From assembly GCA_016929795.1 (NCBI GenBank), contig JAFGIA010000308.1, positions 1-48,665 on the forward strand: 48,665 nucleotides of DNA, in the 5' to 3' direction. Positions 34,011-41,669 of this stretch are shown here, one piece after another. This DNA is from Anaerolineae bacterium (GTDB lineage: Bacteria > Chloroflexota > Anaerolineae > JAAYZQ01). The stretch's first letter is position 1. Every line of letters begins with the position of its first letter. The notes beneath the pieces are model-generated. The model ran no database searches and was not told where the DNA came from. It saw only the letters and a program-made list of their open reading frames with translations. A program made the position numbers and the translations under genes.

Positions 34011-35455
34011 TTGACCTTGAGCAGCGTCACGGCGGATAGCACAAAGAGCACACCGTAGAGCGCAAAGATCACCAGGTAGCCGAGGCCAGGCTCGATGGCG
34101 TTGAAAAAGTCGGCCATGGGGCCGCCGATGCCGGCGCCGACGATGCCAGCCCCCGCCCCGGCCAGGTTGGCGATGCCGAGATAACGGCCCGCCTCGGCGG
34201 GCGGCGCCAGGCGTGTGCCAAGCGCCCAGTTCGTCGCCATAAAGGTGCCCGACCCGATACCGATGATGCTGCCGGCGAACACCACCATAGGGACTGAGCG
34301 GGCAAAGAGGATGACCAGGGTGCCTGCGGCAGCAATGAGCGCCGACCAGGCGACCAGGCGCTTGTGGCCCAGCCTGTCGGCCAGCGCGCCGCCGGCAAGG
34401 GCCGAGGCGATCAAAAAGACCGCTACCACTGCCAGCAGCAGCGTGGTCGTGGTCGCCGCATTCTCGATGCGGAGCACGTCGGACAAAAAGTACTGGGCAA
34501 AGCCCTGGATCGAGCCGACAGCGGCGAGAAAAAGGAGGCGGTTGATGACCCACCAGATGAAGGAGGTGCGCTCCTCGGCCTCGCGGCCGATGCCCACCCG
34601 CGCGCCCAGGTAGACACCGGCCAACACCGACCCGGCCATCGCTGCCAGCCCGACCAACCCCACGACGACGATCACCGTCGCGGGCGCCATCCCCTCCACC
34701 TGCCTGCCGGCAAAATGCACCATCCAGAGCGCGGCGCGTGTCACGGTGACAAAGATCGCGGCCAATGCCACCAGGCGCACCAGGCGCTCGCGCAGATCCC
34801 CTGCCTGTGGCCCAGGGGGCCGGGCCAGGCGGAGAGGTTCTTCGTGTACCCCAAACACCGTAACCAACATCGACCCGAAAAAGCCGGTGATCAGAATGCC
34901 GATCACCAGCCAGATCCTGCCAGCGTCGACGAGCGAGCCGACGGCGATGACGACAAAGGCGGGCAGCAGCTCCATCACCGCCTTCACACCCGACGCGCGG
35001 CCGCGTTGGTCCTCAGGCACGAGATCGGGGATGAGGCCCTGCACCGCACCCAAGGCGAAATTGGATGACACCTGGAGCAACACCACGCCCAGGAGGAGGA
35101 CGAGATAGGCAACCGACACACCCGCCAGCACCTCGTCCTCGAAAGAGGGCGAGGCGCCGATAATGGTCAGGAAGAGAAGAGAGACGAGGGTGCCGCCAAT
35201 GATCCATGGCCGGCGCCGCCCGAGCGGGTGGGTCGTCCTGTCGCTGAGCATGCCAGCCATGGGCTGGATCATCATGGCCACCGCCAGGCTGATGACACGC
35301 AGGTTGCCAAGGTAGGTGTTCTTGACCTCAGCCGGCACATAGAGGGCCACCAGGAAAGGCAGCAGCACCGGCGTCATTGTCGCCGAGGCGATATTGAAAC
35401 CGAACCAGTAGGAGTTGATGGTGATATAGTCGTACCAGCGCAGGGCACGCTTCAT
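34007..35455 (-). CDS. MFS transporter, GPH/SLC45-like sugar carrier type
   Basis: The 482-residue protein has about twelve hydrophobic helices. The loop between helices 2 and 3 reads GMLSDRTTHPLGRRRPWII, close to the SDRxxxxxGRRRP pattern of sucrose/SLC45 and glycoside-pentoside-hexuronide carriers. LADRLGHKRLV marks the corresponding loop of the second half. A sugar or glycoside symporter is the likely role. It is divergent from the peptide ABC transporter gene; its own promoter puts the transcription start at the ATG. The 3' end shares an inverted repeat with the Lon-like gene. Confidence 0.85.
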   Translation of the reverse strand: MKRALRWYDYITINSYWFGFNIASATMTPVLLPFLVALYVPAEVKNTYLGNLRVISLAVAMMIQPMAGMLSDRTTHPLGRRRPWIIGGTLVSLLFLTIIGASPSFEDEVLAGVSVAYLVLLLGVVLLQVSSNFALGAVQGLIPDLVPEDQRGRASGVKAVMELLPAFVVIAVGSLVDAGRIWLVIGILITGFFGSMLVTVFGVHEEPLRLARPPGPQAGDLRERLVRLVALAAIFVTVTRAALWMVHFAGRQVEGMAPATVIVVVGLVGLAAMAGSVLAGVYLGARVGIGREAEERTSFIWWVINRLLFLAAVGSIQGFAQYFLSDVLRIENAATTTTLLLAVVAVFLIASALAGGALADRLGHKRLVAWSALIAAAGTLVILFARSVPMVVFAGSIIGIGSGTFMATNWALGTRLAPPAEAGRYLGIANLAGAGAGIVGAGIGGPMADFFNAIEPGLGYLVIFALYGVLFVLSAVTLLKVK

Positions 35456-35461
35456 TTATCC

Positions 35462-35490
35462 AGTATACTATGAAAGAGCAGGCGTGTCAA
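35462..35490 (-). promoter_or_regulatory. promoter of the MFS gene, apparently leaderless
   Basis: On the minus strand TTGACA (35490-35485), a 17-bp spacer and TATACT (35467-35462). Six bases then lead to the ATG at 35455, so the mRNA would start at the start codon. No ribosome-binding site is present between them. Confidence 0.75.
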
Positions 35491-35512
35491 TCTTCTTGCG
35501 CGTTCCACATTT

Positions 35513-35540
35513 TTGCAGCCGTGTGCTTTGTTGGTATAAT
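35513..35540 (+). promoter_or_regulatory. promoter of the peptide ABC transporter operon
   Basis: TTGCAG (35513-35518), a 16-bp spacer and TATAAT (35535-35540), back to back with the MFS promoter. The leader of about 83 nt contains GCAGG/CCTGC (35551-35555, 35561-35565), which can form a small hairpin. Confidence 0.75.
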
Positions 35541-35629
35541 TCAGGGGCCTGCAGGCACGACCTGCGGGCGGGCTGATCAAACACCCAGCCACAGCACAGG
35601 TCAGAGGTGGCCGGAGCAAGGGGGCAACG

Positions 35630-37291
35630 ATGTGGATAGAATGGATGGGCAAGCGAGCGAGGGCATGGGGATGGGCAGCGGCTGCATTGGCGATGTGCGC
35701 CACGCTGGCGGCCTGTGGGGTCACGGCCACGCCGGCGGCAACCGATGTGCCTGCCAGCGACACGCCGGTGACAGGTGGCAAGCTGGTCTACGGGCTGACG
35801 CTGGCCCCCTCGGGCATCGACCCACACGTGGACGCGTCGTCCGAGCTGGCTATCCCACTGACCAGCGTGTACGATACACTCGTCTACCAGGACCCGGAGG
35901 CCTCTGCCGAGGAGCGCTTTGTGGCAGGGCTCGCCGAGCGGTGGGAGCTTTCGCCCGATGGCCTGGTTTACACGTTCTACCTGCGCGACGACGTCACCTT
36001 TCACGACGGCACGCCGTTCAACGCCGACGCGGTGAAATTCAGCTTTGAGCGGATCATGGCCGAAGAGACCCGCTCGCGCAAGGCCAAGGGGTTGATGGGA
36101 ACCTACCGCCACACCGAAGTCGTCGACGATCACACGATCAAGGTATACTTTCACGCGCCGTACGCTCCCTTTCTCGACTCTGTGAGCCAGGTCTACCTGG
36201 CCCCCGTGTCGCCGGCAGCCGTGGCGCAGTGGGGTGCCGACTACCAGATCCACCAGGTGGGCACCGGGCCGTTCATCTTTCAGGAGTATGTGCCCAACGA
36301 CCACCTGACGCTCGTGCGCAACCCTGACTACAATTGGGCTCCCGGCGTATATGGGCACTACGGACCTGCGTACCTGGACGAGATCGAGTTTCGGTTCTAC
36401 GTCGACCCCGCGGTGCGCGCGCTGGCGCTCGAATCGGGCGAGGCCGCGGTGATGGGCGAGCTGCCGCCCCAGGATGCGGTGCGGCTGGCAAGCGACGCGC
36501 GGTTCCAGCTCTACACCGTGCCGATCCCGGGGCAGCCGCTCCAGGTGTTCCTGAACACCGAGCGCCCGCCGACAGACGACGCGCGCGTGCGCCAGGCACT
36601 GCTCTACGCCACGGACCGGGAGACGATTGTGAACACACTCTTTCTCGGCTACTCGCCCGTCGCCTATGGGCCATTGACAGCGGCGACGATGGGCTATGAA
36701 CCGTCAGTGGAGGGATCGTACGCCTACGACCCGGCGCGTGCCGGCGAGCTGCTCGACGAGGCAGGGTGGGTGGACAGTGACGGCGATGGGCTGCGCGACA
36801 GGGACGGCGGCCCCCTGGTGCTGCGCGCCTACCTTCAGACGTGGGGCTACCTCCCGGAAGTGGGGCAGATGCTCCAGTCGCAGTACAGGCAGGTGGGCAT
36901 CGATCTGCAAACCCAGGTGGTCCAGTACCCGGCCGCGGTCGAAGCAGCAGCGCAGAATGAACACCACCTGGCGCCCATGGTCTTTTTCTCCAGCGACCCG
37001 AGTGTGCTCGACTTTACCTACCTGTCGGCCAACGCGGAGGGTGGGTTCAACTGGTCAAACGTGCGCGATGAGCAAGTGGACCGGCTGCTGGCCGAGGGCG
37101 TGCGCGCGCTCGAAGCGCAGCGCCGGGCCGAGCTATACAGCCAGGCGCAGACCCGGATCATGGAGCTGGCCATTGTGCTGCCGATCCGTGACTATGTAAA
37201 CCTGAATGCAGCCAGTGTCTCGGTGCATGGGCTGCGCTTTGACGAGCGGGGATGGGTGCCATGGCTGTACGACGTGTACGTGGTGGAGTAG
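35630..37291 (+). CDS. peptide/nickel-type ABC transporter substrate-binding lipoprotein (SBP_bac_5)
   Basis: The 553-residue precursor has a signal peptide ending in the lipobox LAAC, so Cys29 is lipidated. The mature protein shows the family pattern: GGKLVYGLTLAPSGIDPHVD, LAERWELSPDGLVYTFYLRDDVTFHDGTPF with the conserved FHDG, FSFERIM, VGTGPFIFQEY and LNTERPPTDDARVRQALLYATD. These proteins capture oligopeptides or similar ligands and deliver them to the permeases encoded by the next two genes. An AAGGGGG site precedes the ATG. Ligand is unknown. No ATPase subunit gene is found beside it. Confidence 0.95.
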   Translation: MWIEWMGKRARAWGWAAAALAMCATLAACGVTATPAATDVPASDTPVTGGKLVYGLTLAPSGIDPHVDASSELAIPLTSVYDTLVYQDPEASAEERFVAGLAERWELSPDGLVYTFYLRDDVTFHDGTPFNADAVKFSFERIMAEETRSRKAKGLMGTYRHTEVVDDHTIKVYFHAPYAPFLDSVSQVYLAPVSPAAVAQWGADYQIHQVGTGPFIFQEYVPNDHLTLVRNPDYNWAPGVYGHYGPAYLDEIEFRFYVDPAVRALALESGEAAVMGELPPQDAVRLASDARFQLYTVPIPGQPLQVFLNTERPPTDDARVRQALLYATDRETIVNTLFLGYSPVAYGPLTAATMGYEPSVEGSYAYDPARAGELLDEAGWVDSDGDGLRDRDGGPLVLRAYLQTWGYLPEVGQMLQSQYRQVGIDLQTQVVQYPAAVEAAAQNEHHLAPMVFFSSDPSVLDFTYLSANAEGGFNWSNVRDEQVDRLLAEGVRALEAQRRAELYSQAQTRIMELAIVLPIRDYVNLNAASVSVHGLRFDERGWVPWLYDVYVVE

Positions 37292-37301
37292 AGGGGCAGA
37301 C

Positions 37302-37336
37302 GGGGGAGAGGGAATCAGGGAAATAGGGAATCGGGG
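37302..37336 (+). other. potential G-quadruplex between the binding-protein and permease genes
   Basis: Five G-runs (37302-37306, 37310-37312, 37318-37320, 37326-37328, 37333-37336) are separated by loops of 3-5 bases in the mRNA-sense strand. It lies in the 72-bp gap after the binding-protein stop and could reduce expression of the downstream permeases relative to the binding protein. This is a sequence pattern only. Confidence 0.5.
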
Positions 37337-37363
37337 CACCAGGGGTCGAAACCCCGCATCCAG

Positions 37364-38287
37364 ATGCTGAGCTATATCGCCCGCAAGCTACTCGCCGCCA
37401 TCCCTGTGTTGTGGGGTGTGGCCACGCTCGTGTTCGTGGTGATGCGCCTGCTGCCCGGCGACCCGGCGGCGGTGATGCTGGCGGAAGGGGGCGGATCGGC
37501 AGAAGCGGTGGCGCGCCTGCGGGCAGAGCTGGGGTTTGACGATCCGCTGTCCGTTCAGTATGGCCGCTACCTGCTCCACCTCCTCCAGGGCGACCTGGGC
37601 ACCTCCCTCTTTACAGGCCGGCCGGTGACGACGACGATCGGCGAACAGCTCCCGGCGACGGTCGAGCTGGCAGTGGCATCGGTGATCGTGGCACTGGTCG
37701 TGGGCACGGCATTGGGCACAGTTGCTGCGTACCGGCACGGCACATGGCTAGAGGTGGCGGCCAACGCACTGGCGATCACTGGCGTGTCGGTGCCGATCTT
37801 TTGGTCGTCGCTGCTGCTGATGTGGCTCTTGAGCCTGAGGCTCGGCTGGCTGCCGTCGACAGGGCACGCCGAGCCGGGCAGCCTGGTGATGCCCGCGCTG
37901 GTGCTCGGGTTCGCGTCGGCCGGCGCCATTGGCCGCCTGGTGCGGGCGAGCCTGCTCGAAGTGCTGGCAATGGATTATGTCAACACGGCGCGTGCCAAGG
38001 GACTGGGCAACGCACAGGTGCTGGTGCGGCACGCGATCAAGAATGCCTTTATCCCCGTGGTTACGATCGTCGGTCTCCAGTTTGGATTTCTGATCGGCGG
38101 GACGGTGGTCACAGAGACGATCTTTGCGCGGCCCGGCATCGGGCGCTTGATGGTGAATGCCATTCTGTGGAAGGATTTTCCCGTGGTGCAGGGCGTCGCG
38201 CTTCTGGCTGCTCTCGCCTACACCCTGGTGAACCTGGGCGTCGATCTGGCCTACGCTTACCTCGACCCACGCATCCACTATGACTAG
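37364..38287 (+). CDS. peptide ABC transporter permease (DppB/OppB type)
   Basis: The 307-residue protein has six hydrophobic helices, starting MLSYIARKLLAAIPVLWGVATLVFVVMRLLPGDPA, the standard DppB opening. The ATPase-contact (EAA) loop is seen at NTARAKGLGNAQVLVRHAIKNAF, then GGTVVTETIFARPGIGRL. It forms a channel with the DppC-type partner encoded next, whose ATG overlaps its last bases. The start codon has no strong ribosome-binding site. Confidence 0.95.
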   Translation: MLSYIARKLLAAIPVLWGVATLVFVVMRLLPGDPAAVMLAEGGGSAEAVARLRAELGFDDPLSVQYGRYLLHLLQGDLGTSLFTGRPVTTTIGEQLPATVELAVASVIVALVVGTALGTVAAYRHGTWLEVAANALAITGVSVPIFWSSLLLMWLLSLRLGWLPSTGHAEPGSLVMPALVLGFASAGAIGRLVRASLLEVLAMDYVNTARAKGLGNAQVLVRHAIKNAFIPVVTIVGLQFGFLIGGTVVTETIFARPGIGRLMVNAILWKDFPVVQGVALLAALAYTLVNLGVDLAYAYLDPRIHYD

Positions 38288-39167
38288 ACGCCGCTATCCG
38301 ATCCCAACGCGCAAGACGGTGCCCCGGCACGAGTATGCCCCGGCACCGCGGCGGCGCGTGCGCACGAATCCGGTAGCGCTCGGCGCGCTCATTTTTCTCG
38401 CGCTGCTGGGCATCGGCATCGCTGTCGCTCCGCTGCTCACCGGCTACGACCCGCTGGCGATGGCGGCGGAATTGCGCCTTCTGCCGCCCAGCCTGGAACA
38501 TCCCGCGGGCACCGACCTCTTTGGGCGCGACGTGCTGGCGCGGGTGCTGCATGGCGGGCGCCAGACGCTGGGCATTGCAGCGCTGGCGGTGCTGATCGCC
38601 AGCGTGCCAGGTACAGCGCTGGGATTGGTCGCCGGCTACTATGGCCGCTGGGTGGACAGGGTGATCAGTTGGCTGGTGGATGTGATGCTCTCTTTTCCCA
38701 GCATCTTGCTCGCCCTGACCCTGGTAGCAGCGCTAGGGCCGGGCACAGCCAACGTCGTGTTAGCTGTGGGGGCGGCGGCCATCCCGAATTACACGCGGCT
38801 GGTGCGCGGACAGGTGCTTTCGGCGCGCCGCCAGGCGTACGTGCGCGCCGCGGTAACGGTGGGCGCGACGCCCACACGCATCCTGCTGCGCCACATCTTG
38901 CCGAACGTGTTCAGCCCCATCCTCGTCCTGGCGACACTCGACGTGGGGTGGGCGATCCTGAACGCCTCGGCACTCAGCTTTCTCGGCCTCGGCGTCCAGC
39001 CGCCTGCGCCCGAGTGGGGCCTGATGCTGAACGAGGGACGGGCCTATCTGCGCACCGCCCCGTGGGTGATCACGGCCCCGGGGCTGGCAATCGCATGCAC
39101 GGTGCTGGCGGTCAACCTGCTGGGAGACGCGTGGCGGGATGCGACGGATCCTCTGAGGAAGAGGTAG
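38280..39167 (+). CDS. peptide ABC transporter permease (DppC/OppC type)
   Basis: The 295-residue protein has a basic N-terminal tail followed by six helices. LEHPAGTDLFGRDVLARVLHGGRQTL is the classic DppC block and AAVTVGATPTRILLRHILPNVFSPI is the EAA loop. The ATG at 38280 lies inside the end of the DppB-type gene (8-bp overlap), so translation is coupled. It would pair with the upstream permease; the required ATPases must be encoded elsewhere. An inverted repeat follows the stop. Confidence 0.95.
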   Translation: MTRRRYPIPTRKTVPRHEYAPAPRRRVRTNPVALGALIFLALLGIGIAVAPLLTGYDPLAMAAELRLLPPSLEHPAGTDLFGRDVLARVLHGGRQTLGIAALAVLIASVPGTALGLVAGYYGRWVDRVISWLVDVMLSFPSILLALTLVAALGPGTANVVLAVGAAAIPNYTRLVRGQVLSARRQAYVRAAVTVGATPTRILLRHILPNVFSPILVLATLDVGWAILNASALSFLGLGVQPPAPEWGLMLNEGRAYLRTAPWVITAPGLAIACTVLAVNLLGDAWRDATDPLRKR

Positions 39168-39173
39168 ATTGGG

Positions 39174-39215
39174 GATTGGTAGATTGGTAAATTGGGAGCG
39201 ACCAATCTACCAATC
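39174..39215. terminator. inverted repeat between convergent genes (GATTGGTA type)
   Basis: GATTGGTAGATTGGT (39174-39188) and ACCAATCTACCAATC (39201-39215) are perfect 15-bp complements with a 12-nt loop, in the gap between the permease stop and the stop of the minus-strand lipoprotein gene. It may terminate both transcripts. The sequence is related to the in-gene repeat at 9021-9062. Confidence 0.65.
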
Positions 39216-39229
39216 TACGAGTTTACGAC

Positions 39230-40288
39230 TCACGGTCGAAAACTATCAAGCAGCGAGCGCATGAGCGCATCGTCCTGGATGGTGCGGGCCATCGGGACCG
39301 AGGTCCACTGCGGCTGGCTCAGGGTGCCCTCGGGGTTGAGGGTGACGGCCAGGCGGCCGACATTGCGGCCAGTGTGGCGCTGCAGCGGCTGCTCGGCAGT
39401 GACGGCCAGGGCCGACGTGCCAGGCACCCGCACCGCCTGCGCCGGGAGCTGGCCCGGCAGGGCGCCGACGAGCAGATCGACCTCGGGCAGGTCGGGCAGA
39501 AGCGCCTGGGCCGATTTGAACGATAGATTGGTGAGCAGGATGACCAGGTCAGCATCGGCGGCAGCGGCGGCGACGGCGGCCGGCGCCACCTCTGCTGGCG
39601 GGAGCACCTGGACGTCGGGCAGGTCCACACTGAGGGGGCGGGTGAGGCCGACGACGGCCACGCGGTAAGGGCCGACAGTGAGCAGCACGTGGGGCGCCAC
39701 GAGGAGCTCGCCGGTCGCGGCGTCGACGGCGTTGGCCGACACGATCGGAAACTCGGCTTCGGCCAGGCGTTGGCGCAGGAGGTCGAGGCCGAGCGACAGC
39801 TCGTTCGGCCCCAAGGCCATGGCGTCATAGCGCATGAGGTTCATACCGGCGACGATCACCTCGCCCCGGGTCAGATCGCCCAGGATGCCGCCCCCCGTCA
39901 GGGCATCGCCCGTGTCAAGCAAGAGCAGATGTTCGGCCTCGGCACGCTGCGCGGCGACAAAGGTAGCCCTCCGGCGGAACCCGCCGGTCGAGTTGATCCC
40001 TCAGCCACACGGCTCGGTTTCGCCCCAGTTGTCGTTGGTGTGGAGCACGACGAGAGGCAGGGGATCGGGCAGAGGGGTGGGAGTGGGAGTGGGAGTGGGC
40101 GCTGCCGTGGGGGCGAGGGGCGAGTACTGCACGCCTGCCACCTTGGCGAGGGGCGATACGGCACGCGTGTCGTCCGCCGGGTCGGGCGGGTTGGTGGGCA
40201 GCGCACCGCAGCCGGCGAGGAGCAGGAGGAGCAACAGCCAGGCCAAGAGGGCCGGCCGCGAGCAAGGTAACACCGATTGACGTCTCAT
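39230..40288 (-). CDS. 5'-nucleotidase/metallophosphatase-like lipoprotein, candidate selenoprotein (in-frame TGA)
   Basis: One frame runs 353 codons and is interrupted only by TGA at 40003-40001 (codon 96). Upstream: signal peptide with lipobox ending at Cys27, a Pro/Thr stalk, then VVLHTNDNWGETEPCG. Downstream, same frame: GINSTGGFRRRATFVAAQ, LLLLDTGDALTGGG and ALGPNELSLG, in the order found in UshA-like metallophosphatases. Several expected metal-ligand His residues differ, so activity is uncertain. From memory, relatives read (E/K)PCGC then GG(L/F)xRR, which puts the TGA on the second Cys; TGA differs from TGC by one base. With a hairpin after the TGA this fits selenocysteine; a nonsense mutation or an assembly error are alternatives. 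The ATG overlaps the upstream stop (ATGA), so it is translationally coupled. Confidence 0.7.
39971..40003 (-). promoter_or_regulatory. bacterial SECIS-like hairpin after the in-frame TGA
   Basis: In the minus-strand mRNA the UGA (40003-40001) is followed by 13 bases, then CCGGCGG (39987-39981), the loop GUU (39980-39978) and CCGCCGG (39977-39971). The published bacterial SECIS pattern needs an apical loop about 16-37 bases after UGA with a G in its first two positions and an upper stem of four or more pairs; here the loop starts after 20 bases, begins GU and the stem has 7 pairs. Caution: 3-nt-loop hairpins are common in this window. Confidence 0.5.
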
Positions 40289-41469
40289 TCTTCCTCTTTT
40301 GCGCGCAGGGTGCGCAGCCAGTAGATGCCGCCAACGGTGGCGAGCAGGGCAACCCCACCGAGGGCGGCGACGGTGACATAGAGGAGGATGCGGTTGCCCT
40401 CCGGGGCGGGTGGATCTTCAGCAGGCAAGGGATCGAGCGCCAGCGCACGGCCGCCATCCTCGGCCCCCGCACCGGCGACGATGGCGACGGGCACGACGGT
40501 GGGCAGCGGCGTGCGACTGGGACGCGGCGTGGTGGTGGGCGGCGCGGGGGTGGGCGTGTAGGAAGGGGTGAACGTGGCAGTGGGTGTGTCCGATGGAAGG
40601 GGGGTATCGGTGGGCAGCGGCGTGTCGGTAGGCAGGGGCGTTTCCGTGGCGGCGGGGGTGGGCGTATCGACCGGAGTGTCGGTGACCGGCACAGGTGACG
40701 GGGTGCGGGTGGGTGGGCGGCGGGTGGGAGTGGGTGGCACGGGCGATGGGGTGAAGGTGGCCGTCATGGCCGGCTGGCTCGGGTCGGGCCACAGGCCCAG
40801 GGCGTCGATAAAGATCGAATCGACGCCGGTGACGTTGGCGTGGCGCACCCAGATGAACACCGTCATTTTGGGCCCGGTTGCGCGCGCCGATACCAGCAGA
40901 TCGGCGAACTTGGACTCGGTGGTGCCAACCCCCCACTCCGAGCGCCCCCACACCACGCTCGGCGCGTTGGGATTGGTACCGCCCGTCGGGTCGAGGCCAA
41001 TCTTGCGCTCAAAGTTGTCCTTATCCGCGGCTGCCCAGCCGACGTCCGCCAGGTAGACGACGCCGGGCGTGACATTCACTTGCTGGTAAATGCCGGCGCA
41101 GAAAGGGACACCGTCTGTAATCAGCCACAGCGCGGGGGCACCCCAGTAGGTGTCTTCGTGCTGGCGAAAGTCGGGCGAGCCCTCCAGGACAAAAGGCCAC
41201 CAGCCATCAGGCACATTGACCGGCTTGCCGTTCCAGTCACGGCCGACAAAGGTGTCAAAGCCACAATTATAGGTGAGGTTGCCGGGTTTTTCGCATGGGT
41301 TGTACGGCCCCGCGCTGGCGGGGATGAGAAGCGAGACAAAAATCATGACGGCAGTGATCCCCACTCCCGCCCACACGATCAAGCGCCGCAGCAGTCGGTT
41401 CATAAGCAGATCAGCCAGCCCCCGCGATGGGGCCACTCCTCCCTCATTTCTGCGTGCCACAAGAGTCAT
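40285..41469 (-). CDS. secreted, membrane-anchored protein with Thr/Pro-rich stalk
   Basis: The protein has 394 residues. A hydrophobic helix (about 30-53, ending ASAG) is a signal peptide. The middle domain (about 55-230, for example NCGFDTFVGRDWNGKPVNVPDGWWPF and FIWVRHANVTGVDSIFIDALGLWPD) looks like a beta-sandwich carbohydrate-binding-type fold, which I cannot name. Residues about 232-330 are a Thr/Pro stalk with repeated PTDTPLPT units, followed by a C-terminal helix (ILLYVTVAALGGVALLATVGGIYWL) and a charged tail. So it is displayed outside and held in the membrane. It has its own promoter and overlaps the next gene by ATGA. An internal ATG at residue 23 is an alternative start. Confidence 0.8.
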   Translation of the reverse strand: MTLVARRNEGGVAPSRGLADLLMNRLLRRLIVWAGVGITAVMIFVSLLIPASAGPYNPCEKPGNLTYNCGFDTFVGRDWNGKPVNVPDGWWPFVLEGSPDFRQHEDTYWGAPALWLITDGVPFCAGIYQQVNVTPGVVYLADVGWAAADKDNFERKIGLDPTGGTNPNAPSVVWGRSEWGVGTTESKFADLLVSARATGPKMTVFIWVRHANVTGVDSIFIDALGLWPDPSQPAMTATFTPSPVPPTPTRRPPTRTPSPVPVTDTPVDTPTPAATETPLPTDTPLPTDTPLPSDTPTATFTPSYTPTPAPPTTTPRPSRTPLPTVVPVAIVAGAGAEDGGRALALDPLPAEDPPAPEGNRILLYVTVAALGGVALLATVGGIYWLRTLRAKEEE

Positions 41470-41492
41470 TATGAGGCAGGCAGAACCGGCGC

Positions 41493-41521
41493 ATTATACC
41501 GCAAAAGAGAAAGGGCTGCAA
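41493..41521 (-). promoter_or_regulatory. promoter of the stalked surface protein / lipoprotein pair
   Basis: On the minus strand TTGCAG (41521-41516), a 17-bp spacer and TATAAT (41498-41493). The start would be near 41486, giving a leader of about 17 nt before the ATG at 41469 without a clear ribosome-binding site. Confidence 0.75.
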
Positions 41522-41629
41522 ACGCACGCACGCCGGAAGCGCCAGGGGGTGTTTTCAATTCCGCCGGTAACTTGCCCACGGCGAGAAGGACCCCGGGGAC
41601 GGGGCCTTGAGCCAGCGCGGAGCGTGAAA

Positions 41630-41663
41630 GGTCGAGCCCCCGGCGCAAGCCGAGGGCTCGACC
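41630..41663 (-). terminator. probable terminator of the large repeat-containing protein gene
   Basis: Arms 41630-41644 and 41649-41663 (GGTCGAGCCC-type, 15 bp, one mismatch) with a 4-nt loop lie seven bases past the minus-strand stop at 41670. On that strand the stem is followed by TTT. The remaining part of 41522-41669 holds no gene. Confidence 0.65.
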
Positions 41664-41669
41664 CACTAC

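Noticed and set aside
39230..39922. Reading the nucleotidase as two separate genes split at the TGA
   Set aside because: The downstream part has no signal peptide, no ribosome-binding site and begins in the middle of the metallophosphatase fold; both halves lie in one frame.
39915..40472. A frameshift rather than a stop codon at the nucleotidase break
   Set aside because: The alternate minus-strand frame across the break gives no family motifs, while the same frame continues correctly on both sides of the TGA.
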